Of a stretch of DNA of 64,000 nt, positions 58,378-64,000 are shown piece after piece (positions within the stretch are counted from its first letter, which is position 1; each line of letters starts with the position of its first letter). Made by a program: the position numbers and the translations under genes. Under the pieces are notes generated by a model. It was not told the DNA's origin. It saw nothing but the letters and a program-made list of their open reading frames with translations, and searched no databases. The stretch is taken from contig CAVUDD010000004.1 of NCBI GenBank assembly GCA_963740205.1, forward strand, positions 1-64,000, in the 5' to 3' direction. Source of the DNA: UBA2137 sp963740205. Its GTDB lineage: Bacteria > Pseudomonadota > Alphaproteobacteria > Micavibrionales > Micavibrionaceae.

Positions 58378-58815
58378 ATGAGCAAATACCTACATGTCCC
58401 CCCAACTTACCAAGACAACACCACACCTTTTGAAAGTGCAGAGGAGGCATGGTTCTGGTTTATTTTGGCGCAACAGGCACGAAATGAGGGCGCACGAATA
58501 CGCTCTGGCGCTGGGCTTGTTAAACGTGCTTGCGAACCCATAGACATACTCAAAATTCTGGATCGTTTGTATCGTAACCGCATTTTACAGCGCGATCATT
58601 TGCTTGTCCTGCGTCATTACGGCAGACGCCAAATTGCCCCCGACCCAAGTTACGCCAAAGAGGCACGCGCCCATGATTTATGGATGGATGCCATGGACAG
58701 GATTGGTGAGGTTCTGATTTCCAAGAAATTGATGGAGCGCACAGTTTTACCGTTTCATATTCCGACAAATAATTCTTATGTGGCTCAGGCTAAAAACTTG
58801 GGAGTATTCCATTGA
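58378..58815 (+). CDS. Phage-module-associated hypothetical protein
   Basis: This 145-residue basic protein (SAEEAWFWFILAQQARNEGARI, CEPIDILKILDRLYRN, LRHYGRRQIAPDP, ARAHDLWMDAMDRI) has no signal or membrane segments. AGGCAGGAGAG precedes the ATG. It begins a tightly packed series: the next start overlaps its stop (ATTGACCG). I cannot assign a function. Position upstream of the portal is where a small terminase or DNA-handling protein often lies, but nothing in the sequence shows that. Confidence 0.65.
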   Translation: MSKYLHVPPTYQDNTTPFESAEEAWFWFILAQQARNEGARIRSGAGLVKRACEPIDILKILDRLYRNRILQRDHLLVLRHYGRRQIAPDPSYAKEARAHDLWMDAMDRIGEVLISKKLMERTVLPFHIPTNNSYVAQAKNLGVFH

Positions 58816-59219
58816 CCGAGAAATGCGGGTTGTTTCCCGCCAGCACTGGTAATCCTCCGCAAAAAATTTGGGTGGTGTTTTCAGGCTTTAGCGAGTTGAA
58901 ATCCGTAAGGTTTTTGAGAGACGGTTTCAAGCATTGTTATGTGTTGATGCATGACGGTACGCGCTGGATTACCTGTGATCCTCTGGCGCACATGACCGAG
59001 ATTGCAGTGCATGATTTACCAAGCGGTTTTAACTTGCCATCTTGGCTTCGTGCGCATGGTCAACAGGTTGTGGAGGCCGTGGTAAAAACACCGCCGATGA
59101 GACCCGCGCCATTAATGCCCATGACATGTGTCGAGGCGGTAAAGCGTGTGTTGGGGATTCATACACGGCGGATTATCACGCCCTATCAACTTTATAAATT
59201 CCTGAACAAACAAAGATAA
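58812..59219 (+). CDS. Phage-associated protein, possible papain-like cysteine peptidase fold
   Basis: This 135-residue protein has FKHCYVLMHDGTRWITCDPLAHMTEI and near the end MTCVEAVKRVLGI and ITPYQLYKFL. The paired His (HCYV) and Cys (TCVEAVK) segments resemble NlpC/papain-like folds, in circularly permuted order, found as small proteins beside podoviral portal genes. Catalysis is unproven. It overlaps the previous gene by 4 bp. Confidence 0.55.
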   Translation: MTEKCGLFPASTGNPPQKIWVVFSGFSELKSVRFLRDGFKHCYVLMHDGTRWITCDPLAHMTEIAVHDLPSGFNLPSWLRAHGQQVVEAVVKTPPMRPAPLMPMTCVEAVKRVLGIHTRRIITPYQLYKFLNKQR

Positions 59220-59235
59220 AAGAAAGGCAATTCCT

Positions 59236-59496
59236 ATGGGACTATTAACACCAAGTCCAAAGGCACCGCGCGTGCAAACAATTGTGCAGCGTGTGCCTGT
59301 TGTGGTCGAGGATACAAAATTAAGTGACACACAAATCGAGACACAAGCGCGCGTTGAGACAGAAAAACGGCGTGAAGAAAATTTACTTCGCAGATCACGC
59401 GGGCGGTTCGGCACAATCCTGACAGGGTTTCGCGGGATATTGGAGAACAAATCAAATGGTGAAGGGCAGGGACGCAGAACCTTGCTTGGGGAATAG
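59236..59496 (+). CDS. Small phage-module protein
   Basis: This 86-residue, charged, probably helical protein has a central basic run (EKRREENLLRRSRGRFGTILTGF). AAAGGCAA lies upstream. Small proteins of this kind commonly precede the portal in podovirus-like modules; no function is assigned. Confidence 0.6.
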   Translation: MGLLTPSPKAPRVQTIVQRVPVVVEDTKLSDTQIETQARVETEKRREENLLRRSRGRFGTILTGFRGILENKSNGEGQGRRTLLGE

Positions 59497-59508
59497 GAGA
59501 GAACAGAT

Positions 59509-60990
59509 ATGAGCATAGATAATTTAGAAGAACGCCACACGCGAGCCATGTCACGCAAGCAAGGTTGGGCGCCTTATTGGGAGGAATGCTATCGTTATGC
59601 TCTGCCCCAAAAAGATAACAGCGTCAGTAAACGTAAAGGTAACGAGCTTTATGATTCAACGGCGTTGGATGCGGTTGAACAATTGGCGGCAAGTTTGCTT
59701 GGCCATCTTACGCCCCCTTGGACACAGTGGTTTGGATTAAAGCCCGGACCCGATGTGGAGGCACAAGATTATGACGCGCTGGCGAGTGTGTTGGAGAAGG
59801 CGGCAAAGACATTACAATCGCATTTTGATCGCAGTAATTTTGCAGTCGAGTTACACCAATCTTTTTTGGATTTGGTCGTAGGTGGTACGGCAAGCTTGCT
59901 CTTTGAAGAGGCAGAACCAGGCGAGCTTTCTGCGTTTCGTTTGTCCTCTGTCCCACTCAACAGTATCGCGCTTGAGGAAAATGCAACAGGCAAACTGGAT
60001 GGTACATTTCGTAATTTGTCATTGAACGGTACGGGGTTAGTCGCACGTTATCCATTCGCCGAATTACCCGAAAATGTGTTGGCAGAAATTGAGAATGACC
60101 CGACCACTGAATTCACAGTTCGCGAGGCAGTCATTCCAGAAAAGAATGGGTATCTTTACCGCGCCATTTTGGATGGTGAGAGTGAACCGTTGGTGTCCGT
60201 GACTTTACCGCAATCACCGTTCATTAATTTCCGCTGGATGAAATCCCCTGGTGAGATTTATGGACGCTCACCAATCATGAAGGTTTTGCCCGATATCAAG
60301 ACTGCCAATAAGGTGGTTGAATTGATTTTGAAAAACGCCTCGATTGCGATTTCCGGAATCTGGCAGGCCGATGATGATGGTGTTCTCAATCCCGCCAATA
60401 TTGAATTGTTACCCGGTACAATTATTCCCAAGGCGATGGGGTCAAAGGGGCTAACACCACTTGAAATGCCGGGGCGTTTTGATGTGTCGCAATTGGTACT
60501 TGAGGATTTACGCTCGCGTATTCGACATGCGTTATTGGTGGACAGGCTTCCGCAAATTGATGCGCGCGCCATGACCGCTACGGAAGTCATCGAGCGCACA
60601 TCCGAGATGAGTTTACTTCTTGGTGCGACCTACGGACGCTTGCAATCGGAACTGCTCACGCCACTTATCCAACGCGGATTTAATATCCTTCGTCGTCGTG
60701 GCGAGGTTCCCGATTTCCGTATTGATGGGCGTATGGTTGAGATTGATTACCGCTCGCCACTTGCGCGTGCACAAGGTCAAAAGCACATTCAAAATACGCT
60801 GTCATGGATTAACACCGTGCTTGCGATGGGGCCCGAGGCAAGTGCCTCTATTGATTTGGGGCGAGCATCACTTTTTTTGGGTGAGGCGTTAGGCGTGCCA
60901 AGTGATTTAATGCGCAAAGCCCCGCTTGCCCCGCTCGAAAATCTTATCGCCGAAACAGGAGGTATAGAAGATGTTACCCAGCTTTCGTAA
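59509..60990 (+). CDS. Podovirus-type portal (head-to-tail connector) protein
   Basis: This 493-residue protein matches the T7-like head-tail connector family. Recognisable stretches are RKQGWAPYWEECYRYALPQ, STALDAVEQLAASLLGHLTPP, FRWMKSPGEIYGRSPIMKVLPDIKTAN, and ARAMTATEVIERTSEM with LGATYGRLQSELLTPLI. It forms the dodecameric DNA gate of the capsid. The frame is intact. GAGAGAACAG precedes the ATG, and the Bbp19-like gene overlaps its end by 20 bp. No large-terminase gene is seen upstream in this window. Confidence 0.92.
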   Translation: MSIDNLEERHTRAMSRKQGWAPYWEECYRYALPQKDNSVSKRKGNELYDSTALDAVEQLAASLLGHLTPPWTQWFGLKPGPDVEAQDYDALASVLEKAAKTLQSHFDRSNFAVELHQSFLDLVVGGTASLLFEEAEPGELSAFRLSSVPLNSIALEENATGKLDGTFRNLSLNGTGLVARYPFAELPENVLAEIENDPTTEFTVREAVIPEKNGYLYRAILDGESEPLVSVTLPQSPFINFRWMKSPGEIYGRSPIMKVLPDIKTANKVVELILKNASIAISGIWQADDDGVLNPANIELLPGTIIPKAMGSKGLTPLEMPGRFDVSQLVLEDLRSRIRHALLVDRLPQIDARAMTATEVIERTSEMSLLLGATYGRLQSELLTPLIQRGFNILRRRGEVPDFRIDGRMVEIDYRSPLARAQGQKHIQNTLSWINTVLAMGPEASASIDLGRASLFLGEALGVPSDLMRKAPLAPLENLIAETGGIEDVTQLS

Positions 60991-61201
60991 ACAGAATGAC
61001 GAGATGCGCGACATTGAAAAATCATTTGCGCGTCTGTTTCAGAGTGATGATGGCAAACGCGTTTTGTCACATCTGCAATCTATCAGTTTTTCACGTGTGA
61101 TGGGGATGGAGTCCACGGATGCCCAGCTTCGTTATATGGAAGGGCAACGCGCGATGGTTGCAACAATTTTAAGGTTAATTTCAAGAGGCCGTGAGGGCTA
61201 A
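60971..61201 (+). CDS. Bbp19-like small phage protein
   Basis: This 76-residue helical protein (SFARLFQSDDGKRVLSHLQSI, AQLRYMEGQRAMVATILRLI) resembles Bbp19-type small proteins that follow the portal in BPP-1-like podoviruses. Function is unknown. It overlaps the portal gene. Confidence 0.65.
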   Translation: MLPSFRKQNDEMRDIEKSFARLFQSDDGKRVLSHLQSISFSRVMGMESTDAQLRYMEGQRAMVATILRLISRGREG

Positions 61202-61229
61202 ATAATTTTAAACTAAAGGAGAAAAGAAT

Positions 61230-61883
61230 ATGAACGAAAATCTATTAGAGGCAGAAGTCGAGGAAACAGATGTGTCCGAAGTTCCTGCGAAGTTTAAAGA
61301 TCCAGAAACAGGTGAATTGCGTGTTGAGGCATTGCTAAAATCCTATAGGGAGCTTGAGAAGAAATTATCAGGCGTAGCAAAGGCACCAGAAAGTGCAGAG
61401 GAATACGAGGTGGATTGTTCGCATGGGTTGTTCGAGCCTGATGCTGAGCTAAATGCCAAATTTCATGCGCAGGGTTTTACCAAGGAACAGGTTCAAGTTG
61501 TTTATGATGCAGCAGCAGAAAAACTTGTTCCAATGATTGCCTCTATGGCTGGCGAATTTCAGGCCGATCGTGAGGTCGAAAGACTGGTTGCCGAATTTGG
61601 TGGTGTCGAACAATGGGAGGAAATGTCGAGGCAACTTCTCGCCTTTGGTCGTAAGAGTTTACCCGAGGACGTTCTGGATGGTTTGGCAAGTTCCTACGAG
61701 GGTGTCATGGCACTTCATAAGATGATGAAGGGTGAAACGCCAACACTTAAAACTGATACAGAAGGGCAAACGGGCTTGGGTGAGAAAGAGCTTCGTTCGA
61801 TGATGCGTGATCCAAAATACTGGCGTGATAAAGACCCGAGCTTTATCTCTAAGGTTACCGATGGATTTGAGAAGTTATATTAA
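61230..61883 (+). CDS. Scaffold/capsid-assembly-like phage protein
   Basis: This 217-residue, acidic, mostly helical protein has the layout of podoviral scaffolding proteins: a disordered acidic N-terminus (EVEETDVSEVPAKFKDPETGELRVE), a coiled middle (LEKKLSGV), and a helical C-terminus (SMMRDPKYWRDKDPSFISKV). CTAAAGGAGAA precedes the start. In related modules the capsid gene follows at once; here about 1 kb of non-phage sequence intervenes. Confidence 0.75.
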   Translation: MNENLLEAEVEETDVSEVPAKFKDPETGELRVEALLKSYRELEKKLSGVAKAPESAEEYEVDCSHGLFEPDAELNAKFHAQGFTKEQVQVVYDAAAEKLVPMIASMAGEFQADREVERLVAEFGGVEQWEEMSRQLLAFGRKSLPEDVLDGLASSYEGVMALHKMMKGETPTLKTDTEGQTGLGEKELRSMMRDPKYWRDKDPSFISKVTDGFEKLY

Positions 61884-61890
61884 CTTTATC

Positions 61891-61970
61891 CGTCATTGCG
61901 AGGAGGTCAAAGACCGACACGGCAATCTAGTTTGTAACTCTGGACTGCCGCGCTTCGCTCGCAGTGACAG
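61891..61970. repeat. Palindromic intergenic repeat (GTCATTGCGAG type)
   Basis: CGTCATTGCGAGGAGG pairs with CTCGCAGTGACAG, and CGGCAATCTAG pairs with CTGGACTGCCG, forming an 80-bp imperfect hairpin. Elements beginning GTCATTGCGAG are known as dispersed palindromic repeats in several proteobacterial genomes. It has inserted just after the scaffold gene. Confidence 0.75.
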
Positions 61971-61980
61971 GCAGTAAATA

Positions 61981-62012
61981 AAAAAAGGATGGGCGCGAAC
62001 CCATCCTTTTCT
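61981..62012 (+). terminator. Rho-independent terminator after the scaffold-like gene
   Basis: AAAAGGATGGG-CGCGAA-CCCATCCTTTT is followed by CTT. It should stop transcription from the portal-scaffold operon before the capsid gene, and may also serve the convergent PilZ gene. Confidence 0.9.
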
Positions 62013-62102
62013 TAATTCAGACTAAACTCTCTTACCCTTAGGATCTGCATAACCCTTTATTAAGGAGAGACATTACATGTCTGGGAAATTCTAGTGTAAC
62101 AA

Positions 62103-62501
62103 TTAAGCTTGTGATTCTGCAAATTCGTTTGCATTAAAATCGTCAACAACCTGTTGCAAGTTTGTGCGGATGTCTTTTGTCAAAGGCGCAAATTGCATTC
62201 CAATTGTGTCGGCTGTTTTGCGGACAATAGTACCCATATGTTGAATAGCCACGATTTGATCGCGTAATTTGAATTTCATTGTAACTGGTAATTGTTGACC
62301 AAGAGCATAAGTTCTAAAGTCACCAAAGACGCGTAATCCGCCCATTGACCAATCCTGTACAGGATAGTTTTGACCATCAACCTCAGAGATACAACGATCC
62401 GCTGTACGGCGTGCGTAGGCGCGCTTGTTTTGATATGTGATTTCTTCCGGTTCAGGTAAATCTGCCATTGCCGCGCTTCTTCCTAATATATTTTCAAACA
62501 T
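62103..62501 (-). CDS. PilZ-domain protein inserted in the head module
   Basis: This 132-residue protein is a single PilZ domain. KRAYARRTADRC corresponds to the RxxxR part, and QDWSMGGLRV to the (D/N)xSxxG part, of the cyclic-di-GMP site. AGGAAG lies eight bases before ATG 62501. PilZ proteins are c-di-GMP effectors in motility and biofilm control. It lies on the opposite strand between scaffold and capsid genes, in AT-rich DNA, flanked by the palindromic repeat and terminator. It is probably a host gene that entered the module. Confidence 0.85.
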   Translation of the reverse strand: MFENILGRSAAMADLPEPEEITYQNKRAYARRTADRCISEVDGQNYPVQDWSMGGLRVFGDFRTYALGQQLPVTMKFKLRDQIVAIQHMGTIVRKTADTIGMQFAPLTKDIRTNLQQVVDDFNANEFAESQA

Positions 62502-62878
62502 CGTGTGCTTCCTATTCTCTCTGGCTTTTTATAATTATTGATACTGGCTAGCACACCCTCGTATCTTTTAACTTACGTAAATATAAGGATTTGAGCCAAT
62601 TTTTCAAGGAAAAAGCACATCTGGGGCTTAAATATGCACATTCTTTGAAAATAACACTTGACAACATAGGAAATAAATCCTAAATATTATTCATCAAGGC
62701 CACAAATGTATCCTTATTAAGCGGGATACTAAGATGGTCTTTTTTCATTTTCAGGACAACGAGCCATTTCGCCCTGAAGTTTTATTTCCGCAAACATTGC
62801 CGCGTTTTTCAAACCGATAACTTTCGTTATGTGGAACATTTTTTTCATCAACTTTTTTAAACATGAAAGAGGTTCTTC
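62502..62878. other. AT-rich gap upstream of the capsid gene
   Basis: This 377-bp gap carries a strong predicted promoter (62658-62686) and small inverted repeats (GATAC at 62540 with GTATC at 62561; GTATCC with GGATAC near 62710-62730). A 28-codon frame at 62734-62820 is present but weak. The capsid start has AAAGAGG upstream. Confidence 0.5.
62658..62686 (+). promoter_or_regulatory. Predicted sigma-70 promoter for the capsid gene
   Basis: A perfect TTGACA (-35), a 17-bp spacer, and TAAATA (-10) followed by TT lie 193 bp before the capsid ATG. Since a terminator closes the upstream operon, this is the likely origin of capsid mRNA. Confidence 0.6.
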
Positions 62879-63706
62879 ATGGCTACAACTATTTCCGAAG
62901 CGTTCGTTAAACAATTCGAGCGCGAGGTTCATAAATCCTACCAACGTATGGGTTCCAAATTAAAAGGCACAGTTCGTTTTATCAATGATGTGAAAGGTTC
63001 GACCGCAGTCTTTCAAAAGGTCGGTAAAGGAACTGCATCAACGAAATCAACACATGGGATGGTTCCTGTGATGAATTTGGCGCATTCCACAATTGAATGT
63101 GAGTTAAGTGATTATTATGCAGGTGATTGGGTTGATAAACTGGACGAGCTTAAAATCAATATTGATGAACGTCAGGTGATTGCAAATGCAGGTGCCTATG
63201 CACTTGGTCGCAAGACAGATGATTTGATTATTAATGCTATGGCATCTTCATCCACCAACATCATTACCGACAGCGCTAGCGGTCTAACAAAGGCCAAGGT
63301 TCTTGAAGCGTTTGAAATTCTGGGTGAGGGCGATGTACCAGATGATGGTCAGCGCTTTGCTGTTATAGGCTATAAACAATGGTCTGATTTATTGGCGATA
63401 GAGGAGTTTTCATCTGCTGATTATGTCGGCGTAGAGGGGCTTCCTTATAAAGGTCTTCAAACCAAACAATGGTTGGGTATCAACTTCATTCCGCATTCTG
63501 GTTTGCCCGATGATGGCGCGGGTGTGCGTTCCTGTTTCTTTTATCACAAGACAGCCATTGGTCAGGCATCTGGTTCGGATGTTCAAACCGATATCACATG
63601 GCATGGTGATCGCGCAGCACACTTCATCAATAACATGATGAGCCAAGGTGCAAGCCTGATTGATGATGCGGGGATTGTCACTGTCCAATGTGATGAGTCA
63701 GCGTAA
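62879..63706 (+). CDS. Podovirus-type major capsid protein
   Basis: This 275-residue protein resembles the major capsid proteins of BPP-1-like podoviruses: FVKQFEREVHKSYQRMGSKL, LAHSTIECELSDYYAGDWVDKLDELK, DERQVIANAGAYALGRKTDDLII, FAVIGYKQWSDLLAIEEF and WLGINFIPHSGLP. It is intact with a good ribosome site. No protease gene is evident nearby, consistent with scaffold-assisted assembly. Confidence 0.88.
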   Translation: MATTISEAFVKQFEREVHKSYQRMGSKLKGTVRFINDVKGSTAVFQKVGKGTASTKSTHGMVPVMNLAHSTIECELSDYYAGDWVDKLDELKINIDERQVIANAGAYALGRKTDDLIINAMASSSTNIITDSASGLTKAKVLEAFEILGEGDVPDDGQRFAVIGYKQWSDLLAIEEFSSADYVGVEGLPYKGLQTKQWLGINFIPHSGLPDDGAGVRSCFFYHKTAIGQASGSDVQTDITWHGDRAAHFINNMMSQGASLIDDAGIVTVQCDESA

Positions 63707-63743
63707 ATCCAACAATAAATTCTAACGAAAAGGAGACCAATCA

Positions 63744-63983
63744 ATGGCTTTTCAAACCAGTGATTTGAGTGTGTTGGCCTATGCCAATAATTTCACCCTA
63801 TGGCACTATGCAACGTCCGATGACGCTGTAACTGGCGCTGGATATTTTAATAGCGCAACAGAAATGCTGCGCCCGAACGATCTAATTATTTCGAATGTCG
63901 ATACGGACGGCACGCCTGCAACAGTGTTCTACATTGTCACCGCAAATGATGGCGCCAATGTCACTGTGACAGCCTATTCTTAA
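63744..63983 (+). CDS. Small phage structural-module protein
   Basis: This 79-residue protein (SDLSVLAYANNFTLWHYATSDD, AGYFNSATEMLRPNDLIISNVDTDG) is of a type often found just after the capsid gene in podoviral modules. It is beta-rich, and a head-decoration or head-completion role is inference. AAAAGGAG precedes the ATG. The window ends 17 bp after its stop. Confidence 0.75.
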   Translation: MAFQTSDLSVLAYANNFTLWHYATSDDAVTGAGYFNSATEMLRPNDLIISNVDTDGTPATVFYIVTANDGANVTVTAYS

Positions 63984-64000
63984 AGGTCTGTAGCAGTTCC

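Noticed and set aside
61891..61970. Phage attachment site
   Set aside because: The element is a dispersed-type palindromic repeat; no second copy or integrase is present in the window to support an att site.
62734..62820. 28-codon ORF before the capsid gene
   Set aside because: No ribosome site and no recognisable similarity; it lies in the leader after the predicted promoter, so it is mentioned only within the gap.
62729..62944. Minus-strand 71-codon ORF overlapping the capsid start
   Set aside because: It overlaps the capsid gene and its ribosome site; no coding signature.

Overview
The window reads as a chromosomal segment of an AT-rich alphaproteobacterium with a surface-attached lifestyle. 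Lineage evidence: a pal-cpoB-tilS-ftsH-glmM string, a CpdR-type receiver, a Cpa/Tad pilus locus with a CtrA-like box before the pilin gene, and an lpoA/rsmI/yraN/BON cluster. I cannot place it below class level. Many conserved genes, including essential glmM, are broken by single-base indels while both reading frames stay conserved. Those breaks look like uncorrected sequence errors, so I give corrected gene spans and mark the breaks.

Layout. 1-1223: three TadE/TadG-type minor pilin genes (minus). 1369-10660: three large paralogous RTX proteins with C-type-lectin-like domains (minus), two of them related by a 2,750-bp tandem duplication. 10882-13121: divergent oxyR and ahpC-ahpD. 13118-15202: an MscS-type channel and a TetR regulator. 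15481-20530: an ATP-grasp ligase, lpoA, rsmI, yraN, a BON lipoprotein and a SirB1-like protein. 20642-27763: pal, cpoB, tilS, ftsH, glmM, purA. 27856-30446: a kinase-fold protein lacking catalytic residues plus a membrane protein. 30622-40839: Tad locus flp-cpaA-cpaB-cpaC-cpaD-cpaE-cpaF-tadB-tadC, with tadD and a secretin-N-domain protein on the other strand. 40975-45407: mgtC, tRNA-Val, a seven-bladed FG-GAP/RTX protein, cpdR and an RluD-type synthase. 45673-51754: a Leu/Glu-type dehydrogenase, yjbH, glpD, glpK. 51762-53754: a fifth RTX protein. 53977-57128: tRNA-Phe, nadK, pyrE, an S24-type repressor and two unknown genes. 57447-64000: small unknown ORFs, then a podovirus-like head module (portal, Bbp19-like, scaffold-like, major capsid) running off the window.

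How the parts fit. The Tad pilus, five type-I-secretion RTX proteins (three with lectin-like folds), a YjbH-type exopolysaccharide outer-membrane protein and a PilZ protein point to adhesion and biofilm formation. A CtrA-like box upstream of flp, together with CpdR (which controls CtrA proteolysis in Caulobacter), suggests cell-cycle control of piliation. The head module is unusual: in this window it has no recognisable terminase or integrase, and it is interrupted between scaffold and capsid by a palindromic repeat, a strong terminator, a reverse-strand PilZ gene and a fresh promoter. That is compatible with a decayed or domesticated phage module. No type I secretion ABC transporter or adaptor gene is present in the window.
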